From: UBA1876 sp964515395
GTDB taxonomy: Bacteria > Synergistota > Synergistia > Synergistales > Thermovirgaceae
Direction of reading: 5' to 3'
Assembly: GCA_964515395.1 (NCBI GenBank)
Contig: CAZERC010000002.1
Coordinates: 62,001 to 126,000, forward strand
Length of the DNA stretch: 64,000 bases
Position numbers and translations under genes: made by a program. Every line of letters begins with the position of its first letter. Position 1 is the stretch's first letter. Below, one piece after another: positions 16,806 through 26,126 of the stretch. The notes beneath the pieces are model-generated. The model was given only the letters and a program-made list of their open reading frames with translations. It had not been told where the DNA came from and made no database searches.

Positions 16806-17739
16806 AACACATAGCCTGAAACGCTGGGTACGGGGTTCGATCTACTTTTTCTGTGTCCTGTGCATCGTCGGGGCTTCTCTTTTCATTTACGATGCCTGGT
16901 GGACGAGATACCTTGAGCAGAGGCCGGGTGTCGCTGTGGCGAAACCTTATGTTCACAGTGATCAGCTACCCGTCGAGGCGGCGCTCCTGTGGCGGGAACA
17001 AATCGTCCGAACGCCCTATGCGGGACGCGTCCGGTATCCCGATGGCCAGGGGCCGTTTTACGCTGCGGCAAAGAATACGATAGCCACAATATCTGTCTCG
17101 AAGGGTAAAACCTATGCCCTTCAGGTGGAGAGGCCGGGCATTTTTCTTGCGGCTTTGGATGGACAGGAAGGCAAGTGGAGCTACAATGCCCTTTGGCGTG
17201 GCTCATCGAATTTTCCGCAGATTCCGTCCCTTGAGTTCATTCCTGAAGGTACCATGCTTGAAAAAGGGGATGCTGTCGGAAAGATGGTATACCAACCCCA
17301 GTCACTCAGGGCGGTGGTTTACGTGCAAAAGGTGCCCGGACTGAAAGAGGAAATTGCGGATTACCGTATAGCCTTCAAAAAGACAGAATCCGCCTTGCCC
17401 TTCGAAGCAGATATCAGGGCCGTCAAGTCTCTGGGGTCGATGGTCAAACTGTACCTGACGGTCCCCTTTTTCACAGAAAACCGGGTTCTTTCCAGAAAAG
17501 AAGATCTTTTCCTGTATCTTGGAGAACGAAAGGGAGTCATTGTTCCCGAAAGGGCAGTGTTCACGAAAGAAGGCAAGCTCTGGACGTATGTCGTAAAGGG
17601 CGACACGTCAGAGCCGAGAGTGGTTCGCGGCATCCCTCTGCAGGAAGGTCAGTTTCTTGCAACGGAGGGGCTAAACCCTGGTGAAACAGTCCTTGCTGAC
17701 AGCGCGAAAGGAAAGGAAGGAGTGATCAGGACATGGTAG
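16792..17739 (+). CDS. HlyD-like single-pass membrane protein upstream of yggS
   Basis: A 315-residue protein with one N-terminal membrane anchor (about residues 14-31, IYFFCVLCIVGASLFIYDAW) and a large extracytoplasmic part. The segment beginning TPYAGRVRYPDGQGPFYAAA and the later VPERAVFTKEGKLWTYVV resemble the barrel-sandwich and membrane-proximal domains of periplasmic adaptor (HlyD/RND) proteins. Similar anchored HlyD-like proteins precede yggS and divIVA in clostridial cell-division clusters (recalled, not checked), and here the stop overlaps the yggS start. The GTG at 16792 or ATG at 16795 could be the start. No transporter partner is adjacent, so a cell-envelope or division role is more likely than efflux. 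Confidence 0.65.
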   Translation: MMEHKTHSLKRWVRGSIYFFCVLCIVGASLFIYDAWWTRYLEQRPGVAVAKPYVHSDQLPVEAALLWREQIVRTPYAGRVRYPDGQGPFYAAAKNTIATISVSKGKTYALQVERPGIFLAALDGQEGKWSYNALWRGSSNFPQIPSLEFIPEGTMLEKGDAVGKMVYQPQSLRAVVYVQKVPGLKEEIADYRIAFKKTESALPFEADIRAVKSLGSMVKLYLTVPFFTENRVLSRKEDLFLYLGERKGVIVPERAVFTKEGKLWTYVVKGDTSEPRVVRGIPLQEGQFLATEGLNPGETVLADSAKGKEGVIRTW

Positions 17740-18443
17740 ATCACCTATCCATTGCCGACAGGGTCGCCCGGATCAGGGGGACGATCGATGACACGTTGTC
17801 CCGGACGGGGCAAAAGAATCGATACGTGAAAATTGTGGCAGTAACGAAAACCAGAACTGCCGATGAAATGATTGAGGCTGCCCGGTCCGGTGTCGATGCC
17901 ATCGGGGAAAACAGGGTTCAGGAAGCTCTTGATAAACGAGCCAAATGGCCGGAAGACATCAAGACACCCTGGCACATGGTCGGACATCTGCAACGAAACA
18001 AGGCGCGCAAGGCACTTGAAGTCTTTTCCTGTATCCAGAGCCTTTCACGCCGGCGCCTTGCCGATACCCTCCAGCGGCTCATGGAAGAAAAGGACGACAG
18101 GCTTCCGGTATTGATGGAAGTGAATATTTCCGGCGAAGAGTCGAAACATGGTGTCGAACCGAAGCATGCCGAGGAACTGGCCGAATATATCCTCGGTTTT
18201 TGTGACCAGCTCAAGCTGGAAGGGTTGATGGGAATTGCACCCTTTACGGAAAACGAAAAAAGGGTGAGAAGTTCGTTTTCACAACTCAGGGACCTCAGGG
18301 ACAGGCTTTCAGGCAGGCTGGACGTCGAATTGCCGACATTGTCGATGGGCATGAGCAATGATTACCTGGCGGCTGTAGCAGAGGGAAGCACCATGGTCAG
18401 AATCGGGACAGCCCTTTTCGGGAACCGGAAAACAACGGGTTGA
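17733..18443 (+). CDS. yggS: YggS/PLPBP family pyridoxal phosphate homeostasis protein
   Basis: PLP-binding protein of 236 residues, alanine-racemase N-terminal-like barrel without catalytic activity, involved in vitamin B6 and amino-acid homeostasis. The PLP lysine lies in IVAVTKTRTADEM near residue 36. Further signatures are IGENRVQEA, WHMVGHLQRNKARKA, LMEVNISGEESKHG, LMGIAP and the end LSMGMSNDYLAAV, GSTMVRIGTALFG. The ATG overlaps the upstream stop and follows AAGGAAGGAG. Location next to divIVA matches the ylmE position in Firmicutes division clusters; sepF and ylmG are absent here. Confidence 0.95.
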   Translation: MVDHLSIADRVARIRGTIDDTLSRTGQKNRYVKIVAVTKTRTADEMIEAARSGVDAIGENRVQEALDKRAKWPEDIKTPWHMVGHLQRNKARKALEVFSCIQSLSRRRLADTLQRLMEEKDDRLPVLMEVNISGEESKHGVEPKHAEELAEYILGFCDQLKLEGLMGIAPFTENEKRVRSSFSQLRDLRDRLSGRLDVELPTLSMGMSNDYLAAVAEGSTMVRIGTALFGNRKTTG

Positions 18444-18492
18444 CGGAAAACGGAAGCATTGATGGTACATATGTCCACATGTACCGACAAAG

Positions 18493-19047
18493 ATGGAGCG
18501 AAAGGTGGGATCAGGAGTGGGAGATATCCTGACGGTTCTGGATATTGAAACGGTTTCCTTCAACAAGGCGCTCAGGGGGTACAGCCCTGAGGAGGTGGAA
18601 GAGTTCCTTGAAAAGGTGGGTGAATCCATACAGGCATATTCTGAAAAGGTCAAGGCCCTGGAAAAACAGATAGCCCATATGGAAGACCAGCTGAAGGAGT
18701 ACCAGGAGATCAAGACGTCGTTGCAGGATGCCCTCGTCCTGGCCCAGAAAAGTGCGGAGGAACGAATCAGCAACGCAGAAAACAAAGCCGAGGTCATTCT
18801 CGCGGAAGCAGATGCGAAGGGGCACAGGATTGTCGCTGAAGCGAAGGAACAGGCTGATGCATACAAAAGGGACATCGAACGCCTGCGACAGGTACGGTAC
18901 CAGTTTGTCGGTGAATTCAAGGGCTTGATCTCGAAATTCGGTTCCATGCTGAATGCCATGGAGACGCCCCAGACACGGAAAGAAGAACCCGTGAAGGAAC
19001 AGACCTGGGAAGAAGAGGGAGAAAACCGCGAGGAGCAGGTGCATTGA
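18493..19047 (+). CDS. divIVA: DivIVA domain protein
   Basis: Cytoplasmic coiled-coil protein that recognises curved membrane at division sites and poles. The N-terminal lipid-binding domain reads LTVLDIETVSFNKALRGYSP followed by EEVEEFLEKVGE, matching the family's FxxxxRGYxxxEVDxFL pattern. Long heptad-repeat coiled coils occupy about residues 35-150, and the C-terminus is acidic. The length is 184 residues from ATG 18493. A GTG at 18517 with AAGGTGG upstream would give 176 residues and a more typical N-terminus, so the start is uncertain. It is followed by recG with a 4-nt overlap. Confidence 0.92.
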   Translation: MERKVGSGVGDILTVLDIETVSFNKALRGYSPEEVEEFLEKVGESIQAYSEKVKALEKQIAHMEDQLKEYQEIKTSLQDALVLAQKSAEERISNAENKAEVILAEADAKGHRIVAEAKEQADAYKRDIERLRQVRYQFVGEFKGLISKFGSMLNAMETPQTRKEEPVKEQTWEEEGENREEQVH

Positions 19048-21123
19048 CGAGGGAGCACGTCGAACTTGAATCGCCGGTCCGGTTCCTCAAGGGAGTGGGA
19101 CCCGTCAGGGCTGAGAAACTGGCGAGGCTTGGAATAGAAACAGTGGAGGACCTTCTGTGGCATTTCCCGAGAAGATATGAAGACAGGCGGGAACTGACGT
19201 CTCTCGCATCTCTTGAGCAAGGGAAATACCATTCGATTCTCGCACGCGTTGTCTCGATAGAGAAAAAGCGGACCAGGCGCAGGAACATGACGCTGACCGT
19301 CGCCCTTCTCACTGATGGGACCAGCCTCGCCCAGGCTGTGTGGTTCAACAGGAAAGGTCTGGACAAAATCCTCCGTCCAGGTTCGAGGGCGTCTTTTTAC
19401 GGAAAGGCCGAGAACTGGCGTGGCATCCTTCAAGTCAACAATCCCGAGTTCGAAGTGCTCGACGAAGAGGAAACACCGGAAAACACGGGAGCCATCGTCC
19501 CCATATATCCGGGAACACAGGGGCTTTTCCAGAGATGGATCCGGGATTTGGTGAAACGGACCCTGACGCTGATGTCGGACAAACTCGAGGAGATCCTTCC
19601 ACCGGAAACTGTCGAGAAACATGGCTTTATATCCCTCAAACAGGCGGTCAGTCAGTTGCATTTCCCCAGGGACGAAAAACTCTGGCGTGAAGCCCGAAGA
19701 CGGCTTGCCTTCGAGGAATTCTTTTTTCTACAACTGGCTTTTGGAATAAGAAGGAACAGATATGAAGAGGATTCCCGCGGTCCCGTACTTGAAGGAAACG
19801 GTCCCTTGACGAGCCGGTTCATGAAGGAAATACTGCCGTTTTCGCTGACTCCCGCCCAAAAAAAGGTTTTTGGGGAAATCCAGCATGATATATCGAGGTC
19901 GGTTCCGATGAACAGGCTTTTGCAGGGGGATGTCGGGTCAGGCAAAACGGCGGTGGCCGTCCTTTTTTTGCTGTGCGCCGTTGATGCGCAATGCCAGGCG
20001 GCTTTCATGGCGCCCACGGAAATACTTGCGAGGCAACACTACGAGAACATCCGGGGGTGGTTCGATGCTCTTGGCCTTCAGGTCCTCCTCCTGTCAGGCT
20101 CCCTGTCACAAAAAGAAAAAAACGAAGCACTCGGGAGCATCGCCGCGGGTGAGGTGAATGTCGTTGTGGGCACTCATGCACTCCTGGAAGACGATGTCCG
20201 TTTCTCCAGGCTTGGTGCCGTTGTTGTGGATGAGCAGCACCGGTTTGGTGTCCTCCAGAGGAACAGACTGTCGGCGAAGGGGGAACATCCCCATGTCCTG
20301 GTCATGACAGCGACCCCTATTCCCCGGACATTGACCTTGTCCGTCTATGGCGACCTTTCCGTGTCAGTGATAGATGAAATGCCTCCCGGCCGCAAGGATG
20401 TCCTCACGAAGAACGTCTCACGTTCGGGAAAGAACAGGCTGCTCAGGTTTCTGAAAAATACGATGGATAAAGGGCGACAGGTGTACTGGGTTTGTCCACT
20501 CATCGAGGACAACGAGGAACTTTCGATCCCTTCCGCGGAACGCCGCCATGACCAATTGACGAACCTCTTCAAGACGGTGCAGGTTGGTCTTCTCCATGGA
20601 CGCCTGCCGGGAAAGGAAAAGAAAAGAATCATGGATGCTTTCGCTCGCAATGAGATTTCCCTTCTCGTAGCGACCACGGTCATCGAAGTCGGGATCGATG
20701 TCCCAAATGCGACGGTCATGGTCATCGAAGAAGCCCACCGCTTTGGACTTTCCCAGCTGCATCAGCTCAGGGGCCGCATTGGCAGGGGGGGGCGAGCAGG
20801 GATACTGCTTCCTGCTCGGAGATCCATCCACTGAAGATGGCAAGGCACGGATAGATGCCATGTGCGAAACGACAGACGGCTTCCGGATCGCCGAAAAGGA
20901 CCTTGCGCTGCGCGGCCCTGGAGAGGTCTGCGGGTTGAGACAGCACGGGGTTACCGACTTCAAGGTCGCCAATCTCATCAAGGACAGGGAACTGCTTGAA
21001 ACCGCCCGAGAGGAAGCGTTTCGACTGATCCGGAAGGATCCGGATCTTGAAAAAAATGAGCGGCTGCGGGAAGAGTTGATCAGACGTTTCGAAAACTCTC
21101 TGGACCTGGCGGTGACAGGATGA
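19044..21123 (+). CDS. recG: ATP-dependent DNA helicase RecG, interrupted by a frameshift in a G8 run
   Basis: Branch-migrating helicase that remodels stalled forks and Holliday junctions. The N-terminal wedge domain begins SPVRFLKGVGPVRAEKLARL. The helicase core has Walker A LLQGDVGSGKTAVA, APTEILARQHY, DEQHRFGVLQR, MTATPIPRTL and GIDVPNATVMVI. The first frame runs to a stop at 20832-20834 just after HQLRGRIGRGG. The remainder of the family motif, EQGYCFLLGD, and the C-terminus continue in the +1 frame to 21123. Removing one G from the eight Gs at 20786-20793 restores one protein of about 692 residues, the normal RecG length. The TTG start overlaps the divIVA stop. Either a sequencing error or a real mutation. 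Confidence 0.92.
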
Positions 21124-21557
21124 ACGAATCTTTTGAAAAGGTGTTGGCCGATGCTCTCCGTATCCTTGAACGAAGGGAATATACCAGATGGGAACTCAGG
21201 CGCAAGTTGACGAAAAAGGGTCATTCCGAAGATTCCGTGGAAAAAGCCCTGGATGAAATGGAGCGGGCGGGATATGTCGATGACAGGGAATACACCCGGC
21301 GTTTCCTGGAAACCCGCGAGGAATGGGGCTATCGCAGGATCAGATACGAACTCAGAAGGCGGGGAGTCGATGAAGGGATTCTCGAAGACAACCTCGTCTA
21401 TGACGAAAAGAAGGAGTACGAAAAAGCCATGGATCTGGTCCGTTCGTGGATGCCTGGATTGACGGAGAGCCAGCTTGCAGGGCGTCTCATGCGTCGCGGA
21501 TTCAGGGAGGATCTGGTAAGGAGACTGGTCCGCAAGGCTTGTGGAGAATCTTCGTAA
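21120..21557 (+). CDS. recX: RecX family regulatory protein
   Basis: Small helical protein of 145 residues that modulates RecA filaments. It shows the RecX three-helix repeats: LRILERREYTRWELRRKLTK, then GYVDDREYTRRFLETREEWG with YRRIRYELRRRGV, and the last repeat LAGRLMRRGFREDLVRRLV. The ATG overlaps the recG stop (ATGA). RecX usually sits beside recA; here it is coupled to recG and is followed by rny after about 100 bp. No LexA box was recognised. Confidence 0.9.
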   Translation: MNESFEKVLADALRILERREYTRWELRRKLTKKGHSEDSVEKALDEMERAGYVDDREYTRRFLETREEWGYRRIRYELRRRGVDEGILEDNLVYDEKKEYEKAMDLVRSWMPGLTESQLAGRLMRRGFREDLVRRLVRKACGESS

Positions 21558-21655
21558 TCTGTAGAATATTTGCTGGATCTGATTGCGTTTCTGTATTCGA
21601 CATCATTCAATGGACAGATGACGCAACTTGACAATGGAATAGGAGTGATGCGTGC

Positions 21656-23185
21656 ATGTTGCCTGTAGTTTTTGTGGCGGGCATTGCCGTCGGCATCGCT
21701 GCCGGTTTCCTCCTGTACAGAATGCACACCAAAAGACAGCTCAAAGGAGCCCAGGAACAGTCCGACAAGCTGGTCAAGGAGGCTTTCCAGGAGGCGGAAC
21801 GCCGGAAACGTGAAATGCTGACGGAAGCAAAGGAAGAGGTTCTTCATCTTCGCCAGGATGCCGAAAAGGAAATCAAGGAACGGCGGAGTGAACTGCAGCG
21901 GGCAGAAAGGCGACTCGAGCAGAAAGAAGAGAATCTCGACAGGAAGATTGAGAACCTGCAAAAGAAAGAGGATGACTTCAGACAGAAACAGGAAGAATTC
22001 CATTCAAAAATGGAAGAAGTCGAAAAACTGAAGCAGAAACAGGTTCAGCGCTTGGAAGAAATAGCGGATATGACGACGGACGAGGCCCGTGAGCATTTGT
22101 TGCGGGAAGTGGAAGAGGGAGCGTCCCACATCATCGGGCTCCGTATCAAGGAGCTTGAGGAAAAGGCCAAGCGCGAGGCCGAAAAGAAATCGAGGGAAAT
22201 CGTGGTCGGCGCCATTCAGAGATGTGCCGTGGATCATACCTCGGAAATGTCGGTCAGCGTTGTCAATTTGCCGTCTGACGAAATGAAAGGGCGCATCATC
22301 GGCCGTGAAGGGCGAAATATTCGTGCCTTTGAAACCTTTACGGGTGTGGACTTGATCGTCGACGATACGCCCGAGGCGGTAACTCTGAGCAGCTTTGACC
22401 CCGTTCGACGGGAAGTGGCGAGGATATCCCTGGAAAAACTCGTTTTGGACGGTCGAATTCATCCGGCCCGGATCGAGGAAGTCATTGAAAAGTCACAAAA
22501 AGATGTGGAAGAAATGATACTTGAAGCCGGGGAAGAAGCGCTGCTTGAAACTGGAATCAAGACGATGCACCCCGAACTTGTCAAACTCATTGGACAGCTG
22601 CGCTTCAGGAGCAGCTACGGGCAGAACGCACTGAACCACAGCCTTGAAGTCGCCCATGTGGCGGGAATCATGGCAGCCGAACTGCACCTTGATGAGAGCA
22701 CCGCCCGCAGGGCGGGATTGCTTCATGATATAGGGAAAGCCGTTGACCATCAGGTTGAAGGTCCCCATGCTCTGATCGGCAGAGATATCGCGAAGCGGTA
22801 TGGTGAGGCGCCTGATATCGTCAGCGCCATCGCGTCCCATCATGAAGACGAAGAAATGACCACGGTGTACGACGTCCTTATCGCTGCTGCGGACGCGGTC
22901 AGTGCGTCAAGGCCGGGAGCAAGGCGTGAAAGCCTCGATTCATATATCCGGAGGCTTGAAAAGCTTGAAAGCCTCGCCAAGACCTTCAAGGGAGTCAGCA
23001 AGGCCTATGCGATACAGGCCGGCCGGGAAGTTCGCGTCATGGTAGCTCCCGGTGTTACCGATGACGGGGCAATTCAGAAAATGGCCTTTGACATCGCCAG
23101 GAAGATTGAGGATGAAATGAAATACCCGGGTCAGATCAAGGTCGTCGTCGTCAGGGAGACACGATCAGTGGAATATGCAAAGTAG
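21656..23185 (+). CDS. rny: Ribonuclease Y
   Basis: Membrane-anchored endoribonuclease that initiates mRNA decay, 509 residues. An N-terminal membrane segment (LPVVFVAGIAVGIAAGFLLY) is followed by a long charged coiled coil (about residues 30-190). The KH domain contains LPSDEMKGRIIGREGRNIRA. The HD domain has NHSLEVAHVAG and the metal-binding LLHDIGKAVD, then SAIASHHEDE. The length matches the family. GGAG lies upstream of the ATG at 21656. It is paired with ymdB 12 bp downstream, the same arrangement as in Firmicutes. Confidence 0.97.
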   Translation: MLPVVFVAGIAVGIAAGFLLYRMHTKRQLKGAQEQSDKLVKEAFQEAERRKREMLTEAKEEVLHLRQDAEKEIKERRSELQRAERRLEQKEENLDRKIENLQKKEDDFRQKQEEFHSKMEEVEKLKQKQVQRLEEIADMTTDEAREHLLREVEEGASHIIGLRIKELEEKAKREAEKKSREIVVGAIQRCAVDHTSEMSVSVVNLPSDEMKGRIIGREGRNIRAFETFTGVDLIVDDTPEAVTLSSFDPVRREVARISLEKLVLDGRIHPARIEEVIEKSQKDVEEMILEAGEEALLETGIKTMHPELVKLIGQLRFRSSYGQNALNHSLEVAHVAGIMAAELHLDESTARRAGLLHDIGKAVDHQVEGPHALIGRDIAKRYGEAPDIVSAIASHHEDEEMTTVYDVLIAAADAVSASRPGARRESLDSYIRRLEKLESLAKTFKGVSKAYAIQAGREVRVMVAPGVTDDGAIQKMAFDIARKIEDEMKYPGQIKVVVVRETRSVEYAK

Positions 23186-23197
23186 GAGCACGGGAGC

Positions 23198-24004
23198 ATG
23201 AAGATATTGTTCGTCGGCGACATCATGGGGAAGCCCGGGAGAAAGGTCGTCAGACAATTGCTCCCGGAAATAAACCGGAGTTTCGGGCCTTTCAGTTTCA
23301 GGATCGCCAACGCCGAAAATGCGGCCGGAGGATTCGGACTGACGGAAAAGGTCATGAACGAGCTTTTCGACATGGGATTTGATTGCCTGACGAGCGGTAA
23401 CCACATATGGGACAAGAAGGAGTTTCTCCCCGTCCTCGACGGGGAGAAACGGGTGCTCCGCCCGGCGAATTATCCGCCTGGATGCCAGGGGATAGGTCAT
23501 GCAGTGTTTTCGACCGGCGCTCAGGGCATTGCCGTCCTGAACCTTCAGGGGAGAGTTTTCATGACACCCATTGATTGTCCCTTCAGAACAGCCGACGACA
23601 TCCTGGAAACACTGGAAACACCAATAGTGATCGTCGATTTCCATGCCGAAGCCACCTCTGAAAAAAAGGCGCTCGGCCTTTACCTGGACGGCCGTGTCTC
23701 ATGTCTTGTCGGGACTCATACCCACGTCCAGACCGCCGATGAACAGATTCTTCCCAAAGGGACGGCCTTCATTACCGATGTGGGAATGACAGGCGGACAG
23801 GCTGGTGTGATCGGTATGGACAAGGAGAGCGTCTTCCACCGTTTCCTGACGGGTACTCCGGCGAAATTCGATGTCTGTCGCGATGAAGTCAGTGTGAAGG
23901 GACTTGTGGTCGAGATTGACGAGGTCACAGGAAAAGCCGTAGAGGTGAAGAGGGTTTCAATGCAGGGCGTATCCCCTGAAGTGAGCGAAAAAGAAAAAAA
24001 CTGA
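23198..24004 (+). CDS. ymdB: YmdB-type metallophosphoesterase (TIGR00282)
   Basis: Dinuclear-metal phosphodiesterase of 268 residues; the Bacillus relative hydrolyses 2',3'-cyclic nucleotides and influences biofilm formation. Metal-binding motifs visible are ILFVGDIMGKPGR, ANAENAAGGFG, TSGNHIWDKKE, IVDFHAEATSEK and LVGTHTHVQTADE. The substrate loop ITDVGMTGGQAGVIGM is also conserved. The gene starts 12 nt after the rny stop with GGAG upstream, so it is in the rny operon, and is closed by a strong terminator shared with the convergent hypE. Confidence 0.95.
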   Translation: MKILFVGDIMGKPGRKVVRQLLPEINRSFGPFSFRIANAENAAGGFGLTEKVMNELFDMGFDCLTSGNHIWDKKEFLPVLDGEKRVLRPANYPPGCQGIGHAVFSTGAQGIAVLNLQGRVFMTPIDCPFRTADDILETLETPIVIVDFHAEATSEKKALGLYLDGRVSCLVGTHTHVQTADEQILPKGTAFITDVGMTGGQAGVIGMDKESVFHRFLTGTPAKFDVCRDEVSVKGLVVEIDEVTGKAVEVKRVSMQGVSPEVSEKEKN

Positions 24005-24025
24005 ACGGGAAGAAAATGAAAAATC

Positions 24026-24055
24026 AAGAGGCGGGAAAAACCCGCCTCTTTTTTT
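24026..24055. terminator. Rho-independent terminator between ymdB and hypE
   Basis: Perfect 10-bp stem AAGAGGCGGG / CCCGCCTCTT (24026-24035 and 24041-24050) with loop AAAAA and a T run through 24055. The T run reaches the last bases of the convergent hypE gene; the A-rich left flank allows function in both directions. Confidence 0.9.
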
Positions 24056-25038
24056 CAGCAGATGCGGGGGAGTATTTCTCCCACGGGCATGTCCACCAAA
24101 CGTGTCCCGCCGGCTTCGGTTTTCATCCCGACATAACCCGGGTTTTCGGCCGTCATGTACCCGATGAAAGCTGCGTCCCTGGAGACGTCATGGGCCTGGA
24201 GACGATTAATGGTTTTGTCGACGTCTTCGGGAGCGACGGCGATCACGGCACACCCTTCACAGGCGAGATAGAGCGGGTCGAATCCGAGGATGTCGCAGAT
24301 GGACCTGACCTCGGGGGAAACAGGAAGGTGCTTTTCGTCAAAGAGCACTCCCAGCGATGCCGCTTCGGCCCATTCGCAGAGGACTGTTCCGAGACCGCCT
24401 CTGGTGCAGTCGCGCATGCTCCGCAGGCCTGGAATGTCAAGGAGGTCTTTGGCCAGGGGCCAAAGGGGTGCGCAGTCCGAGATAAGCGTGCCTGCTGCAA
24501 GATTGTATCTTGAAGCAGCCACCGCAGCACCATGTCTTCCTATAGATGTAGTGGCGATAAGGGCGTCGCCGGGTTCAAGCCTCGAAATGCCCAGGTTGCT
24601 TACGGGAAGCGGGGTCCCCACAGCGCATGTCGTGATAAAGAGCCCGTCTACCTGGCCGTTGGGAACGACCTTGGTGTCTCCCGATACCAGTTGTACGGAG
24701 AGGTCGGAGCAAACGGAACCGGCACTCTTCATGTATGAAAGCAGTTCCTCTTTTTCAAGACCTTCTTCCGCGACCAGGCTCATGGCCAGGTATTTCGGTT
24801 TTGCCCCACGCATGGCAAGGTCGTTGATGCTTCCGCACACGGCAAGCTTGCCGATATCCCCGCCAGGGAAGACCCTGGGAGTGATGGTGAATCCATCGAT
24901 TGTAATGGCAAGATTTTTTTCCGGGATGGCGCAATCCTCCTGTTCGAGGGCGGAAGCCCCGAAAGAGGAGAGAATTTCCGAAACGAGTTCTGATGAGAGG
25001 CGCCCGCCCGAACCGTGTCCGGTACTCAGGCGTCCCAT
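24055..25038 (-). CDS. hypE: Hydrogenase maturation protein HypE
   Basis: Dehydrates the carbamoyl group carried on its C-terminal Cys to thiocyanate, supplying CN ligands for the NiFe site; 327 residues. PurM-like fold with MGRLSTGHGSGGRLSSELV at the start, PGGDIGKLAVCGSINDLAMR, and VSGDTKVV. The protein ends GEILPRIC, the required PRxC terminus with Cys last. The start at 25038 has GAAAGGAG upstream; it overlaps the hypD end by 13 nt. The order hypC-hypD-hypE is transcribed on the minus strand. No hydrogenase structural genes or hypA, hypB, hypF are in the window. Confidence 0.96.
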   Translation of the reverse strand: MGRLSTGHGSGGRLSSELVSEILSSFGASALEQEDCAIPEKNLAITIDGFTITPRVFPGGDIGKLAVCGSINDLAMRGAKPKYLAMSLVAEEGLEKEELLSYMKSAGSVCSDLSVQLVSGDTKVVPNGQVDGLFITTCAVGTPLPVSNLGISRLEPGDALIATTSIGRHGAAVAASRYNLAAGTLISDCAPLWPLAKDLLDIPGLRSMRDCTRGGLGTVLCEWAEAASLGVLFDEKHLPVSPEVRSICDILGFDPLYLACEGCAVIAVAPEDVDKTINRLQAHDVSRDAAFIGYMTAENPGYVGMKTEAGGTRLVDMPVGEILPRIC

Positions 25039-26126
25039 GATAATTTCGTCTCCTTTCGCGCATATGTGTAGTGGGCTGCGCAGCTCCCCTCGCTTGAGAC
25101 CATGCAGGGACCGACGGGATGAGTGGGTGTACAGGTTGTGGCAAAAAGCGGACATTCTTTCGGTGAAATCAGTCCTTTGAGAACATCGCCGCACCGGCAT
25201 CCTTCCGGCGGTGGTGCGGATTCTATTGCGATGTCGAGCATGGATGCCGCATCGAAACGTCTGAAAGGTTCCCGGAAGGCGTATCCCGATTCCCGTATTT
25301 CGCCAAGCCCCCTCCAGGATGCATCGACGTGGTCAAATACTTTCGCGAGCAGTTCTTTGGCTTTCTCATTCCCTTCCGGACGAACCGCCCGTGGATACAT
25401 GGAACGGACCTCGGGGTGGCCGGTTCGTATCTGACGAAGGATTTCCGCTATCCCCAGCATGATGTCGGCTGCTTCGAATCCCGCCACTGCGCAGGCTTTC
25501 CTGAATTGTCCCGCCAGGAAACGGTAGGGTTCAAGGCCGATCACGACACTGACGTGTCCGGGCAGGAGAAAACCGTCGATGGACAAATCAGGCGCATCGG
25601 CCAGGAGTTTCAGGGCCGGCGGAACCCGTTTGTGGAGACAAAGCACGTAAAAATTCCGGAGATCCTTCTCTTTCGCTTCCAGAATCACCGACGCTGTAGC
25701 GGGAGCAGTGGTCTCGAACCCGATTCCGAGAAAGACGACATTCTCTCCCGGGGTTTTTTCGGCGAGGTGGACAGCTTCCGCCGCAGAAGTAACGACTTCG
25801 ACCTTTCGTCCCAGCGAGCGAGCGTCCAGCAGTGAGCCCGTACTGCCTGGCACGCGCAACATGTCGCCATAGGTGGCGACGATCGTTTCTTTCCTTTCGG
25901 CTACGGCAATGGCGGCGTCGATTTCCCCCTGGTCGGTGACGCAGACTGGGCAACCGGGTCCGGAAACCAGGCGGAGCCTTTCAGGAAAAAGGGACTTCAA
26001 TCCGTTTCTGAATATTGAAACCGTGTGGGTCCCACACACTTCCATAATTGTGGTTTCCCTGGTAACAAGCCCGCGAATTGATTCCGCAAGGAGGGACACA
26101 TCTTTTGAATTACCGGACGGGGTCAT
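25026..26126 (-). CDS. hypD: Hydrogenase maturation protein HypD
   Basis: Fe-S scaffold protein on which Fe(CN)2CO is assembled with HypC; 366 residues. Conserved motifs are IMEVCGTHTVSIFRNG (Fe-binding Cys), SGPGCPVCVTDQGEID, IVATYGDMLRVPGS, and the C-terminal Cys set in EGCRCGDVLKGLISPKECP for the 4Fe-4S cluster. The start at 26126 is chosen because family similarity begins there and it overlaps the hypC end by 17 nt; the frame remains open upstream in sequence antisense to other signals. Part of the hypCDE operon. Confidence 0.95.
   Translation of the reverse strand: MTPSGNSKDVSLLAESIRGLVTRETTIMEVCGTHTVSIFRNGLKSLFPERLRLVSGPGCPVCVTDQGEIDAAIAVAERKETIVATYGDMLRVPGSTGSLLDARSLGRKVEVVTSAAEAVHLAEKTPGENVVFLGIGFETTAPATASVILEAKEKDLRNFYVLCLHKRVPPALKLLADAPDLSIDGFLLPGHVSVVIGLEPYRFLAGQFRKACAVAGFEAADIMLGIAEILRQIRTGHPEVRSMYPRAVRPEGNEKAKELLAKVFDHVDASWRGLGEIRESGYAFREPFRRFDAASMLDIAIESAPPPEGCRCGDVLKGLISPKECPLFATTCTPTHPVGPCMVSSEGSCAAHYTYARKETKLSWDA

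Noticed and set aside
20698..21123. Independent gene of 141 codons overlapping the recG end
   Set aside because: Its first 30 or so residues have no similarity and its remainder is the missing RecG C-terminus, so it is the same gene after a frameshift.
24290..25180. Plus-strand open frame of 296 codons across hypE
   Set aside because: hypE on the minus strand has all family motifs including the PRIC terminus; the plus-strand frame reads as low-complexity Ser/Arg/Pro sequence.
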